Shown piece by piece: positions 35,641 to 49,731 of a stretch of 64,000 nt of DNA. The DNA is taken from assembly GCA_022393335.1 (NCBI GenBank), contig JAJEKB010020950.1:470509-534508 (forward strand), given 5' to 3'. This DNA comes from Macrotrachela quadricornifera. Taxonomy: Eukaryota; Rotifera; Eurotatoria; Philodinida; Philodinidae. The position numbers and the translations under genes are program-made. Under the pieces are notes generated by a model. The model made no database searches, was not told the origin of the DNA, and was given only the letters and a program-made list of their open reading frames with translations. Every line of letters begins with the position of its first letter. The stretch's first letter is position 1.

Positions 35641-38600
35641 ATGATGTCGACAAGCATGACTTTGATATGTCAATCACAGCTAAACAATTCGGCACGTGAT
35701 TTAATGCCAAATGTATTGACAAGATCGTCCATGAATAATTATTTATATCAAGATGACAAAGACCAATTTAATACTAAGGATGCTCAAGTTCAATGTGAAG
35801 TATTGGAGTAAGTTAAATAAATTTTAATCATTTACCTTTCGAAATACTGTTGATGCAATAATATGGTTCCTTTGTTCTCAGAAATATTCCCCTATTCGTT
35901 TAAAATCTTTCACGCAGATATCTAAACTTAAAAAATTTGTATCAGTATAACATTGATGTAAAAAGTAGTTATTTACTCACGGTCTGTATAAGACATTGCA
36001 TGTAAGTCTTCGACCAACGTATGCAGAAGGCCGATCAATCAATCAATGTTACAGATTAAGCTGATATTTTTATAGTAGATAGAGCAAATCAACCTAGAAA
36101 GAAACTAAAAAGTTCAGCCAAATTGAATTAGTCAATTTTGAGATGTTATCGTTATAAATTAAGTCATTTACACTATTGCTACAGGAATGTTCATGAGAGA
36201 CACATTAACAAAAGTTATCTTTGCATACCACAATTGACTTGAACCAACAATTTTAATCCTCCACAGATTATGAAGAAAACAATATTGAGGTTTCACTAAT
36301 AAATTTATTCTAGTTATAGCTGAAATTTTTGACGTACGAAGAGCAACAGGACCTGTATCGGCGGTACAAATATGAGTTCAAACTACACTAGCATACAAAA
36401 TTAATCAAAAAATTTTTGTTATGTAAATTAGATTTGTCTGTTCATAGGAAAAATTTTTATACATATTCAAGTTTTTGTAGCTAATTTATAACTAAAACCA
36501 AGGTATGTGATGGTATCACTAAAAATAGACATCCATTTTGATTGTTGCTCGAAGAAATAAAACTGTTGGATTAACTATAGCTATTATAAGAAACATTTTC
36601 TCTTTGAAGGTTGTAGCTCAAATGACAGGCATATATAAGCATTATTTTCTATACATAAAAAATATGTTATAACAAAATCACAAATTTTTTTTATGAGGGA
36701 ATAACGCTTGAGAATTGATGTTGTTTCTAAATTCTATTGACATTAGATATTTGAAGAAGAATTCTACAAATTATACATCTAACGCTACAGAGAAAAAAAT
36801 CAATGATGAAAAAACATTGTAGGTCATTTCTCTAATATCATAAGTATCCCTTTTTCGAACAGTACAGAATACAATGAGCATTATCGTTCAAAAGAATTTT
36901 GATATAGGTTATAACTGAAATTCTTCAATAGACTTAGCTAATACTGTTACAGCAGATAAACTCGAAAACGTCAATCAAAAATTGAGAATTTCGTTACAAA
37001 CAATTAAGCCAGTATGAAGATACTGATATTGTAAAAACAAGTGCTGAATCATATCCAGACTTTGACTTAACACAATATTTTCTTATGTGTTCCCCTTTCC
37101 TTAAGACTGATCATCGTTATCATACACCATTTTTTACTAGAGATACTATTGATCATTAGCTTTTTTCCATGATATCAAAAAAGTTGATCAGACGTGTCTA
37201 TGTGAATCAGACAAGTTCTTCGGATCAGCACAGCGATTCAAATACATTGCGGAAAAGCTGCGATACAAATCTTTAAACAGCTTCCGATATTTGCAACTAG
37301 TTCTAACATATTTTTTGTTCTATATGGAAGACATTTCATGCATTGCTATATTATTTTGTTACCAAAAAATACTGTTTCAGGTTCCGTAGTTAAGATTCGA
37401 TTCTAACCTCTAAAGAACGTAAAGAATGTTTCATAGCTTTTGATCACCTTTCTATCGTCATTCTGTCTTTACCACATACAATCGTAAAGAGATATGGAAT
37501 ATATATTATTGAAGAATAGCATATAAACAATCGATAACAAAAATTGTATTCAATTTGTATGAACTTCAAGAGAGAATTGCACTGACAAAAGATTTGAAAA
37601 AATTTTGTTACATGTATTTTTTACTTTTTCTCTATAGAGAATTAGTTTCTCAGTATTTGGTGAATATCTTTCATGGATTTTCGATGACTTGACTTTGTTC
37701 TTTTTATTACAATATATAGCCTACGAAATTTTCTATAAAATTAAAAAAAAGATACCTTCTGAAGGTTTGAAACTCGCTGTGGAAGGAGACGAGAGATATT
37801 CTTTTATTTAAAATTATTGTCTATGTAAGTGGCCTTTATTGAAATATAACATTGCTGATCAAGACTGGTTTTCCAATTATTCTTTTAAAAATATGCTGAC
37901 TATTAGATTAAAAGACAAAGTCAAATCAACAAAATCCCAAGCAAGATATTTATGAAATACTGAAAAACTACTTTTCTATAGAGACAAAGTAAAAAATATA
38001 TGTAAGAAAATTTTTTCAAACTTTCTATCGAGGTGGTTCATTTTCAAAGTCCATGCAAATTGAATAGAATTGTTTTTACTCATAGCTTAGATGTTGCTCT
38101 TTAAAAACATACCTTCAATATTTTTTTCGAATTAAATATAATAAAGATAGAATGTAAATAGAATGGTGACCAAAACTTATGAAACACCATTTATACGATC
38201 CATAATTCATGCAGTTAATCCAGAAATCTATTGTTAACTTCTTATCTTTATCCATGCTAAATGTGAATGAGAGATACTATCAGGCAATAATTTATGTTAT
38301 TATTTAAACATGCGATTTCTACCTTTTTCATTCTAAAAGCTTTCAAATAACTCTATTATTTATATAATAAATACAGAATAAGACTAAAAAGAGAATAAAA
38401 ACTTGGATTGAATCACTCGTTTCAACTCTAACATCACTACTTCTGAAACATAATAAAGCAGTAGAGATATTGTTTAATAACAAAAAGCTTGAGAAAACTC
38501 ACTTAAAAAATATCTTGTAAGGGATCTGTTGAGCTCCCCATGGTATTGATAAATGCACTAATTCCGTTTCTTTTTTACGATGAAAAAGATATTCTTGTAC

Positions 38601-41600
38601 TTTCTACCAATTGTATGTTGTTAGTTACCAGCGGTAAAAATAAAATTCACATATATATATATATATATAAATGTAGGTGTGTGAGTGTTTTCTTTTTCAT
38701 GGCAGTAGTTTTCTTACGTAGAAAAGATCAGGTGATCGGTATTCTTGTATGAATGTGTTCTGCTTGATGAGAGTAAAAAAAGCTTCGATGTGCTCTGTTT
38801 ATTCATACCAATATAATAAGTAAGAGTCATAATGAAAATGTTGGTAACATTTTTCATATCATCGATCGTAATTATCTTCCATTTTATCTATATTGTAGAC
38901 AAGGTATCTTTCCAGATGTATTCAATCGACACACAATTGACACGATCCTGGTAGACTCTCTTATAGATAAGCATATAAGAGCACTAGACACAAGTGTACA
39001 ACAAACTCACCTAATTACTCCAGCATCTGCAACTAGCCATGCAAATTCTATACATAGTTGTGATATGGACATTCCATTTGATTTATATGAAGAATTAATG
39101 AATATATCATCTGATATTGGAGAGTCTATTGGATCAATCAATAGCCAAGACAATGAACGTATTAATACGGTAAGAGATAATTATAAAGAAATAGCTGCTG
39201 ACGACATATATCTCTTAGTAGCGAAACGATATAGGATGCGATTATGTGAGGCGTCTAATGATGAGAAGAAAAAAATATTTTGGACGGTAATTTCAATTAT
39301 CGTTTTTCTATTCTGTCGCTCTAAACGAGAAAAAAGTGTAATAATAAACGAAAAAATCGTTTATTAGTGTCTAAAACAGATTTTCATTCTTTATTGCAGC
39401 TTTTGTGTGCAGTGTGCTTGATTAATAAGGAGAAAAATCACGAAAATATGAGCTTACACTAAATCTTAATTGTCGGAAAATACCAGTTCTCAATTAATCA
39501 TCGCTTGAGTAGTTTATTTAGAGCAATGTATTGCATTGTTCCAGTTAGTAACGATCTCAGAGGTTTAGTCTAACTTGAGACAAATTCGGATGACGTCTGT
39601 AGTAGATTCATTCGAAGCACCTTCTAATATTGAAAATTTAGTCTCTTCGAACATCTTCCGCAAAGTTGCGTTTGGGCAGCGAATATTACTGCCATACAAA
39701 GGTCTTAAATAAGCGAAGTCTTTTACTCTCCCTGAAACGAACTTTTAACAGTTTTTGTCTCAAAAAAACTATAACTTTTCCTGTAAAATGATGGGATTTT
39801 TTGTTTATCATGAGATATGACAAATATTACTTCGAAACAGTTCCTTCTATACGCATTCAATACACTATAAAGTAGTACAATTAATAAACTAATACAAACA
39901 AAAATAAAAGTGAAAAAATGAAAACGTAAAATTTGTTTTACTTTAAAATGTCCTTACTCTCAAGATTAGTGAAAAAGAACTATGTTCTCTTTTTCTTCAA
40001 AACAGCTTAATTCATTAGATTAGCTTTTTTGTTATTATTCTAATTAATTGAGAATACGCAATGATTTTCGTGATATTTCAATGCTTCAAAATTTTGCAGC
40101 TACTATGAAACTCATAGTACTGGAAAGAATTATATTTGTAATCTTCAATATTTCGCACCTCATATCGTTTAGAAATGCTTTTTTCAAATAAAATAACGCA
40201 CAATATGGTTTATTTCGAGTTACTATAGAAATGATTTCAGCTAGACAGTGGCAACACAAAGAGCTAAAAGCAAAGAGAGAGAGAGGGGCTACTTCAGAAA
40301 TGAGAGAAAATATGGAAATTTTAAAAAATGAGATAATACAGAAAAAAGTTTAACGTTTCATATTGTAGATGATTAAAATAATAGCAAATAAGTAATCGAA
40401 CTAATTATATAATATGTTCGTTCATATATTTATTAAATTTTTTTTAAAATTTAAGACAAAAACAAAATAGATTCTAGATGAATCTAAATTCGACGACCAG
40501 TTTTTTTAATCAGCCATTTTTCTAGAATTTCTGTATTTTGTAACTCATCCCAAGTTCATGTTTCTAATGCACATGATAACATTGAATATAATCGTTCATC
40601 ATTCATTGTCATTCACAATCTGTTTTTACAATTTTCATTTAGCCAAAGTATCTTTCTACACTTACGACTGTGACTGGTATAGTCAAAAGATAATCAAATG
40701 CTCTAGCTAATACTTATAGATATTTTTTTCAATTATGAACAAATACATTAGTATCGATAATCGAGTCAAATTCAGATAAATCAATTTTAACCAATTGTAC
40801 TTCATGATACAATAAAGTATTATCATCCGTTTGTATCATTTCGTTAAAATTTTCTCCCAATTACGGAGAATTTTAGATGATTTTCTCATCAAATGAGAGA
40901 AAACTTTAGTCGTACTTTCTCTTATAATCGGAGAAAATTATCACCTAATGGAAAGGAGGGGATGCCCTCTCCTCTCATTCCGTTCGCGTCGCCGCTGCAG
41001 GTAGAAAACATGAATTCTCGAATTTTACAAAAGAGAAAATTGGTCTGAATAGATATGACTGTTGTAGCACCTAAAACTCTCTAAAAAGAAGCATTGAATA
41101 GCTTTAAATGTATAACAACTTTACTCTACTCATCAAGATATATTTATCTTACTCAAAACTTTGGTATCATTAACACAGGCTTTTACAATGTATTTTGTAT
41201 GAATAATCAAATGACAGTTTTAATGATCATACTAAAATATTTCCGATGGTTGAAAGAAATAGTTATAAATATTAATGGTTTGCGAAAAAGACGATATCGA
41301 TCTTATTAATGTTTCGAAATTATATAAGTAAACAAAAAACATAATACTTAATAATGAGAGAGAAATTTTTTAAAATGGATAATTTGCTCTCTTTTTCACA
41401 TGATTGATACTTTAAACACTATTTACTGTTATTGAAGGTGAAAATATTGTGATCTTTGGACATTTTTTAAAACTTGTCAATCTTACAAATAAAACCTATT
41501 TTATTTTATGGTAGATAAGCTAAAACTACCAAGCAATTGTTTGTCATACTTTTACTTGCCATAATTGGAATTCTGCTACTTTTAACAGTTATATATTGTC

Positions 41601-44600
41601 GTGTTAGATTTTCAATGAAATTTCCCGCCTGTTTCATAAAACTTAGGATTAATCGGAAGAGTGTGTACACTATAATTATTGGTAATTGAGGTGTAGAGTT
41701 CCAGTTGAACCTATAATTTTACCATTGACTTACAGTTAAATCAATAGTAATTTCTTATGAACGATTGTCCATCAGATAACTACGGTAATGTCTATTTTAA
41801 AGACTAGAATGTACCTTCTCATTCATCGAAACTGTATAATAACTATCAGATCCTAATAGCAATCGTTTGAATTGTTGCACTCAAATTTCGTTTTTATGGG
41901 TAATTTGAAAAGTACACTAGAAACTAAAGACTCAATGATAACTTATAGAATACATTGAAATCGTTATCTAATTCGCTGCATAAAAGTATGAACATATTCG
42001 AATAGAATATGACGATATTATAAAGATCAAGTAAAATGTAGTGATATATTATCAAGCATCTCGTATCATAATTTATAATGTATTTTGATTTATATATATT
42101 TATTTGATATATACTAACAAGTAAGGACGACCTATACTATGAAATATATTTCACTTGAACTAATTTCAAAGTTTATATAGCCTGCTCCATCAACACTTTC
42201 ACTGAACACATGTGCGATAGCTGTTAATAAGCAAACTCATACGAAGAAAAATCAATTATTTGATCAGACAACAAACGATCGTAAAACACTATTTGTTTCG
42301 GGATTGAAAACTAGTATGAACAAAGACACTATACGCAAACATTTTGTTGGATGTTCGAATGTAACAATAAAGCGTTATCGTACCTCATCGCATCTTAAGT
42401 AAATCATATACATTCTTTTGTTCAATAATTATATTTGAAATCTTTTCACTAGATATGCTTTTGTTGCTCACTCTACATCTCAAATAGCTGAAATAAACTA
42501 TAAGCGTCGCATTAATTTCGATCTTCTCGGTCCACAATGTCGTATTGAATATGCTGGTGATAATGTATCTCTTCTCAGTCACAATCAAATCTGCGATCGC
42601 AAAAAACTTGTGATTCGGCAAATTCCACCAGGTGTTAATGACGCCGATTTGTGTCATTTGTTTCCCAATTGTCGAATTGTAAGATATTATCCAGCAATTA
42701 TCGTTCCTACTAGTGCCCTAACAACGATAGAATCAACACACAATAGAGATATTTTATTGGGGTAAGAACGGTGTAGCAATATAGTTTTATTTGACTCAGT
42801 GACAACTACTTCTTGACGTTCACTTCACTTATTGAAAACAGTCCGAAATCATGCAGAGCGAAATGTACGGACTAGTTCGGCTGGAAAACATTGAATATCA
42901 GTGACATGACGAGTTCATATCCCATTGGTTACACGTAATTATTTCTAAGCTCTAATGCATTTTCCATATCTCTTTGGTTAGAGCACGCAACTATAGAACT
43001 GGGCATTATAATGATGATTCAGCTCTTGTTATGGAACAACTAGCAAAATTATCGGGCATTGCTCGGGAAAAATTAATTTTAATACATGCGAGCAAAACTC
43101 CTATTGTGTTAGAGAACATATAAGTAGTCGAATCCATGGTGAATCGACACATATGAAATTCTATTGTCCCTTTGTCTCTAACTTAATTCTGACTGTTGAA
43201 TGTTTTCTAAAACTCAATAGCGATTGCTTTCGCTCCTGAGAAATATGAATTATTGACTAGGCAGAATTGATCAGCAGTGAAAAATTTCTTCGTCCTTACA
43301 CATCTCGATCAAGTATGATCTGACAAAACGTATGAGTTCTATTAACTTTTTATTCTACTCAAGCATCTATAAGAACACATGCCTATCTCGATCAAATCTG
43401 ATCCGCTGACTTCAGTCACACTTGGATATCGGGTGGTCTAGAATAAATGGCGGTCTCAGTATCTTGCCAATATTTCACTTATTTCTCGTTGTTTATAAGG
43501 CAAACTTTTTTTTAAAAGATGCGTCTTTAAATTCTCTATAATCTGGCCTATTTCAAAAGTCTCGCTTAAGATTCGTTAAATTATTACTGGTGATGAAACA
43601 GATTGTTTTGAAAACTACAACTTTCTAACAACAAGTTTTTAGTAATATTATCACATCTCAAAATAGGTATACAATGCAGTAATGTGACACAGTGGGTATT
43701 GCAGAGAAAACTTTGCTCTACAAAATGGTATAGTTGGTTTATCAGATACACTCGAATACTATGGATATACTTCAACAGAACATTGTATACGACATTCATC
43801 GTCAGAATAGAAGATATTAAATTTTTTTTGTGAATACAATTATAAAATGTTCTATCAACGTTTGCCCAAAGGATCCGAACATTTCTGATAAACCAACTAT
43901 ACGATATTCTAGAGTAAAATTTTCTCTACAAAACCTACTGTGCCACATTACTCCATTATATACCCATTTTCAGATAGGATAATCGATTTTTATAGTCCCC
44001 AATAAAAAAAAACTGCATTTCAAACTTATTGAGTATATTGATTTTAACATCATCATTTGTCAATGAAGTTCGAAAGATTTTTCAACCAAAATAACCAGTT
44101 AAAAAAGCTCGAAAAATGTCTCCTATAAAAGAGTACTTTTTTTTGAATAATTTTTGTTCTTCTGGTCGACTTTTCATGAGACTATTCGCTAAAAACTTGT
44201 TGTTAGAAAGTTGTAGTTTTCAAAACAATCTGTTTCATCACCAGTAATAATTTAATGAATTTTAAGCAAGACTTTTAAAATAGGCCAGATTATAGAGAAT
44301 TTAAAGACGCATCTTTTAAAAAAAAGTTTGCCTTATAAACAACGAGAAATAAGTGAAATATTGGCAAGATACTGAGACCGCCATTTATTCTGGACCACCC
44401 GATATGTTCCCAATTTTGAGATTTTCTAGTTGTATTTTTAATGAGAAACTCATATAGATAATTAATTTTTGAGAAGCATTACAAGAAAATCCCTTCTGAT
44501 CGAAACTAAAGAAAAGGGCAAATCTAATTGATCTAGAATATCATATTCACACAGCTCGTTAGTCAGGAAAGCTACAACTCCTATTTCATTATTTCTTCTA

Positions 44601-45919
44601 GATTGTAGATGTTTTTGTCTGTTTTCTTTCCAGCTGAATTCTATTTAATAATCATCCCAACAATCAGATTTTGAGGTAAATGGATCGTAGATGCTAGTTC
44701 GGCACACACGAAAATCCTTAAATACATATCTAGTACTTACTCCGAGTATACTGCCAATGGTTTCTCGACAAAATGTAATCGTTGCCCTCTGTATAGATAG
44801 CAAGACAGTTTCCGAACAGTCTGTTAGCTTTTACATGTATCGTGTTTGAATGCAAAAAAAAAACAGATTGACAAAAACTCCTCTTTATACATATACACTC
44901 TCCAAATTCTCGACGACTTTTCGAAAATTAGAGGTAGAGACATAGTTTTCCACTCGTTGGATGCGTAAATTTTTTATCGACGTTTCACTGGGACTAGGAG
45001 AGTACTGTGGAAAGTCTGGTGACATTAGATATTACAGGGACCACATGTATAGCGTACAGGCAAATGGATATTCTTCTTTATATATATAGATAAAGAATGA
45101 GGATGGTCTCCGTTGTCTTGAAGATTTCAATATTCATTCATTTCGTCACAGCTATGTTCTATTATAAACGGCTACATCTACCTACATTTGTTAGTTTTAT
45201 CATCTTAAGCAACTTCTTTCGAAAATCAAGTTTCAATCAGACACGATAGAATCTTAAGAATAGGCTGAAACGATAATGATAAAATCTTCAATTCTGTACT
45301 GTGACGTCTGGAAGAATTTTCGCTTGTGACTGTGTCCTGAAAGTTGCAACTAAAATGGATAGTCTTTTTCTCAAACACTGAATCTACAAGTGAACTTGGT
45401 TTTGTTGATCTCACTGAAATGCATGTATTTTGTTTTGAGAATCAACACCTCAGAAAAAGACTGTTCAATATGGCTAAAAACCTTAAGATATTCTAAGAAG
45501 TCTTACATCCATCTTTGAGCGAAATTTCTATCTTGAAATGAATCGATAAGTTAGTATAACAATTATAACTTTCGAAAAAAGAGCGAAGAGCAGGAATCCT
45601 CTTAGCCTTTTGACCATCTCAATATGCTCAATCGAATGAGATATAGATAAAATAAAACGAAATGTGACACCTCGTATAATTCCCTTTCCAGTCATCAGCA
45701 TGCTAATTTGATAGATTCTGTTTTATTGCAAGATTTTTGTTGTGAACTGCTATGATGAAGATCATGCCAGTATGTTAATTTCTGATATTTTGTTATCTTT
45801 TTTATAGATACGCTTACATTTCTTTTGATGATGAGCAACAAGCAACTTATGTTATCGAACATTCACATCAATATCATCTTAATGGTCAACTACTAACAGT
45901 GTCCTTATGCCGTAATTGA
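35641..45919 (+). CDS. Two-RRM RNA-binding protein, 5 exons, 397 aa
   Basis: Exons are 35641-35807, 38899-39286, 42181-42398, 42453-42761 and 45808-45919, all GT-AG, phases 2, 0, 2, 2; the 1194-nt CDS closes exactly. The N-terminal half (1-215) is polar and unrecognised. RRM1 covers about 220-292, with RNP2 LFVSGL at 222-227 and RNP1 KYAFVAHS at 258-265. RRM2 covers about 308-395, with RNP2 LVIRQI at 310-315 and RNP1 YAYISF at 362-367. Such domains bind single-stranded RNA through the RNP aromatic residues. Both RNP1 motifs are split at the same codon in phase 2, pointing to domain duplication including the intron. The start is the first of two adjacent ATGs; a TTTAG just upstream leaves a 5' leader intron possible. 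Introns 1, 2 and 4 (about 3 kb each) are repeat-bearing; intron 3 is 54 nt. Orthology is unknown. Confidence 0.85.
38649..38670. repeat. TA dinucleotide microsatellite
   Basis: About ten ATs inside intron 1 of the RRM gene. The rest of that intron (35808-38898) holds no element I recognise. Confidence 0.8.
40445..40870 (-). pseudogene. hAT transposase C-terminal relic in RRM gene intron 2
   Basis: The reverse strand yields LLTIPVTVVSVERYFG, then MKIVKTDC and MNDERLYSML, then a WDELQNTEILEKWL segment, in shifting frames. This is the order of the hAT C-terminal dimerisation region (normally TIPVTVASAERSFSKLK... followed by the ERL helix). Frameshifts and stops make it dead. A possible foldback, ATTTTCTCC..GGAGAA, lies just beyond at 40850-40940. 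The rest of intron 2 (39287-42180) is featureless. Confidence 0.7.
42982..43123 (+). CDS. Possible alternative last exon of the RRM gene
   Basis: Within intron 4, the acceptor CTCTTTGGTTAG is followed by a frame that matches exon 4's phase 2. It encodes ARNYRTGHYNDDSALVMEQL, then AKLSGIAREKLILIH and a short tail, then TAA (47 codons). Its use would truncate RRM2 before RNP1 and give a different C-terminus. No family is recognised. It may instead be a relic exon, and chance openness of this length in AT-rich DNA is unlikely but possible. Confidence 0.35.
43429..44402. mobile_element. Nested foldback MITE, TA TSD, 974 bp
   Basis: Outer arms of about 215 bp (from 43429 and to 44402) start TCGGGTGGTCYAGAATAAAT; TA flanks at 43427-43428 and 44403-44404. 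A second, inner inverted pair (about 43665-43745 and 43888-43980, sharing TATAGTTGGTTTATCAG) lies between them. It has no transposase and sits in intron 4 of the RRM gene. The ends resemble mariner-type termini. Confidence 0.82.
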
Positions 45920-45988
45920 ATATCATCATATAAAGAATAACAACAGAACCATTTATCAGCGGTATCCATCATGTTTTTGTAACTAAGC

Positions 45989-45994
45989 AATAAA
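45989..45994 (+). terminator. AATAAA polyadenylation signal of the RRM gene
   Basis: AATAAA 70 nt after the stop codon, with T-rich sequence following. A second AATAAA-like site (CAATAAAAG) follows at about 46010. Confidence 0.6.
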
Positions 45995-47756
45995 TATTTT
46001 AGTGATCGTCAATAAAAGTAGCATCTCTTGTATTTACATACTAAACAGATAAAAAAAACGTAGTCTATGTATTAAGTAAAAGTAGAAAAGACTCTGAAAT
46101 CAAATTGACTTCAAAATGACCTCAACAAACTTCAAGATTACTTGAAATCAATTGAAATCGTATGATTCTTAATAACACATGTTCGTTTGGATATTATTTT
46201 TGGAATATAGAATCGGCAAATTTTACCGCACCGTTTACACGGTTGTGAAGAGAATTTCTAATATGTTTGAACTTTATTATTAATTCCATATGTATATAAA
46301 CTTATTCTTTGATTGAGTATCTTACATATTATATATTGGATGAGACATAATTTCTATAACATTATGTGTTTTGTGCACATTTCATTCATGAATAATCTAT
46401 ATAGTCTTGATTTTTTCCGAAGATGCGGTTTGAAATACTCTACAAAGATGATAATAAGCAGTTTGTTTGATCGAAATCAATGATTTTAAATTGAAGTTAA
46501 AATTGAATAACTGAGAAATGATCAAGTGTGCTATCGCGATCTAAAAAGAAGAAAAATGAAAAGAAATGCAAAGAAATTTTTCTTTCTATCATAATCTGTT
46601 CTCATCGAGAAGATTTGTTTCTGAAAACGAGCGAAAATTGACTACTACAAAAGAGTTGTTGAATCCTCGGTATGGTTATGTTATAGTTTGAAAAAATGTT
46701 TTTTCTTAATCACACAAATAAACACTTTCCTCGGAACGGATATCCGGTTCTAACGGATCAAAGTTTTTTGATTATTCTGAGTTTATATAAAAGAAAGTTT
46801 TTCTTTTAAATAATTTTACTTATTTATTTGTTATTACTATAAGAAGGAATTGAAGTGATATTTTGCACTTTGTCGAAGTTTACATTCTTTATTCGAATAT
46901 AAGGCTTGCTCGTACGGTCATTAAAGTATGGCGTAACCAGTAGTGCTTAAGAATAAACGATCATTTTATGATTGCGCTAGTGATTTTGTTTCATTGGCGA
47001 AGTAGTCATTCAATGTCCTGTGAGAGCAGAATCAGAACTATTGCAAAGTATTCAGGATTCAGTTGAAATCAGCGTTTTTATCACAAATGGAAAAATTACG
47101 GAAGTTTTCGATGACGGAATGAAAGAAATAGCTTCTCTTTAATTCTTCCTATGCAACAGTCGTTAGCACGATCAAAAATAAATGATAATCTATTCGTATA
47201 ATAATCAGCAGGTGGTTAAAAATTTATAGGACGATTTCACTAGATAATTAAGGGTCGTATTAGCGGTATCACTTAGAAAAACAAAAACTTACGCTATACT
47301 CATGAATAGGTCAACCTTTTAAAATGAAAAATGGTGTTTAAAAATTTTCCGAATTTTACGCAATCTGTCCCATCTTTTGACAGTTAGTTTTGAAAAGTTC
47401 TTTTTCATTGTGTTCTATCAGATCACTAAGTCTAGGCAAATATTCATTTTCATGTAAAGAACTTTATTAACTCTTCAATAAAATTTTTTGCGATGTTTCT
47501 TTTAAATAACATTTGGCTTTTAAAGATTAAGTTATAGTGGAATTGATCATAACGTTTTGATAAGCCTTTCTTTCTTGTAGCGGAAGTTTTTCCCTCCAAT
47601 GTATTCTGTGGAAAATTTCATTATTAACAAGGGTGACAAAAGATTCCGAAGAAATAAGCGGTTAGACAATTTTGATGTGATGAGAAAAGATAGATAGTAA
47701 GTGCAGCTCTTATAAAAACTAAACAATTATACTGATTTATCTGAAATTTTTTCATA
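45995..47756. other. Intergenic, AT-rich, no feature recognised
   Basis: Short frames only. No repeat ends, RNA genes or domain-like translations were seen. Confidence 0.5.
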
Positions 47757-48958
47757 ATTCCTTCGACTGTAGAGAGGGTCATATGAAAAAAAAGTTTGTT
47801 CGTTTGTTTGTGTCAGGGTCAAAGGTCAAAAAAACATCCTCTTAGGAAGCTGAAAGCTCACACTATGAAGATGACCTTAGGTCTTCAACTACTATACTAT
47901 AGGGGCACCCTGGGTCCTCAATTTCTATACTATAGAGACACCGTAAGTGCTACACATTGCCACTATTGTCCGCGTGAAACATAGGGTTGTTCGGGTCGAT
48001 TTAAGGTTACCATAAATATGCTATAATGCGCCTCGAATACTATGATGTTTTGCCAAGACAGTAGTGGAGAAACAGAGGAATACGGAAATGTTTTGAGAAA
48101 TGGCTCATCGAGCCGTGAATCTTGATGCTTTTATAAAGATGAAACAAAGGGTCGTTCGGGCTGATTATAGCTTATCATAGATATTACCTATCTGAAAGAA
48201 AGGGTTATATGGGATTTGAATATGCCGATTAAAATGTTTAAAGTTTGCGGATCCGTGTGTCCTAATAAATCAAACAGCAGCAACAGCTAAATCAGTGAAA
48301 ATACCTTTTAATGTTTTCTAAAAATCTTGGCGGGAAGGGTTTTCGGATCAGAGAATCTAATAGTACCATTAGTTTTTTACGATCCTACAACAAAATTTCT
48401 TTTTTTACGAAAAATACGGGCTTTTTGAAAAGAAACCGTTTTTTTGAAAAGGTTTGACCCACAGGCTTTTACGATGGAGCAGCCAAATACAATCATCAAT
48501 TTTAGTTGGTTTGGAATAAAAAAATTTCTGAAAAGTTATTGATTTTTTTAGAAGGTTTAGCCAAAAGCATTTCGAGGCCGAGATAATCTATTGGTGTGAT
48601 TCGTCGTAAAAATTTTTTCTGAACTACTTTTTTAATAAAAAAACGGCTTTCTTAGGAAAAAATTGGTCCTTTATAAGATTCCAGCAGATGTGCAGGGCTC
48701 AATAGATGAAATCTCTTCTTCATATTTTTATATTCTCTCGACTGAAGGGAGGGTCATATGAAAAATAATAGTTTGCTTGCTTGTCGTCGGGATGAAAGGT
48801 CAAAAAAACATGTTCTTAGAAAAATCTCTCAAAGAATCAAACTTAACGTCTGACCAAAGGTTTGTGGGGTCGGGGAATCGATTGGTACTATCAGTTTTTG
48901 AATTTTTCCAAATAATTTTTTTGCTAAAAAAGGCTTTTTTAAAGAAAATAATGATTTC
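47757..48958. repeat. Monomers of the dispersed repeat, upstream of copy 2
   Basis: Monomers starting CGACTGWAGRGAGGGTCATA occur at about 47763 and 48738, each followed by a TCAAAGGTCAAAAAAACAT phrase, and again in copy 2 at 48963. Bases 47886-47955 carry two units resembling the 35-bp minisatellite at 62445 (GGGTCCTCAA..CTATACTATAG). The spacing of monomers is irregular. Confidence 0.6.
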
Positions 48959-49731
48959 TCCCTCGACTGTAGGGAGGGTCATATGAAAGAAAATTGTTTG
49001 TGGTTGTGTGTGTGACTGGGGCAAAAAAACATCCATATAAAAAAGAAACTAGAAAATCCAAAATTTACCTTTCACAAACGGTTTATCACACCGAGGTATG
49101 ACAGTTGATCAACACCATTGTTTATTGTGGTGGTATATGAATAAATCAATTGATGTTAGGAACTGGTGAAGTTCGATATTTTTCATCGAAAAGAAGTATT
49201 TTTTGGTGCATTGATGATTTCACCATGATGTGTGATGAACACCATTGCTTATTGTGGTAGTGTCGGAATTAATGAATGGAGATATATGGTTGTATTAACT
49301 TGGTTAGAAGAGTGTTTTTTCTTGATTGAGTGAAGGATCATACAAAAAAAACTAAAATAAGTTTGTGCGTATATCGTCGGTCACACATCAAAGGTCCCAT
49401 TTGAAACATTTATTTGACCCAAAGATTTTCGAGATTGTGGAATCCGAATCTGGCATTAGTTTTTAAAATTTTTTTAAAAGTACTTTTTTCACAAAAAATA
49501 TGTTTTTTACGAAAACAAATATATTTAAAAAGTTTGAGCGAGGGTAATCGGAGTCGAGGAATCGATCGATGATGTCAGCTTTTTTAAATTTTCTTTGTAA
49601 AATTTGATCAAAGGTAATTGACGCCCACGACTAAAATCGAGTTTACTTTCTGTTACATTGTTTTCCTATAAAACGAGAAAGCTAACTCGTAGGAAATTAA
49701 TCGTCACCTGAGAAAAAAGCTTGATGCATGA

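Noticed and set aside
38899..39286. Homeodomain-like phrase (FPDVFNRHT) in RRM gene exon 2
   Set aside because: Only a short resemblance to PRD-class YPDVYTRE; the surrounding residues lack the WFxNRR recognition helix.
33950..45919. A single JmjC-RRM fusion gene
   Set aside because: The possible donor at 35163 (GAG/GTTACC) is phase 0, while the acceptor before 35633 needs phase 1 to stay open; the phases do not match and the RRM gene has its own ATG.
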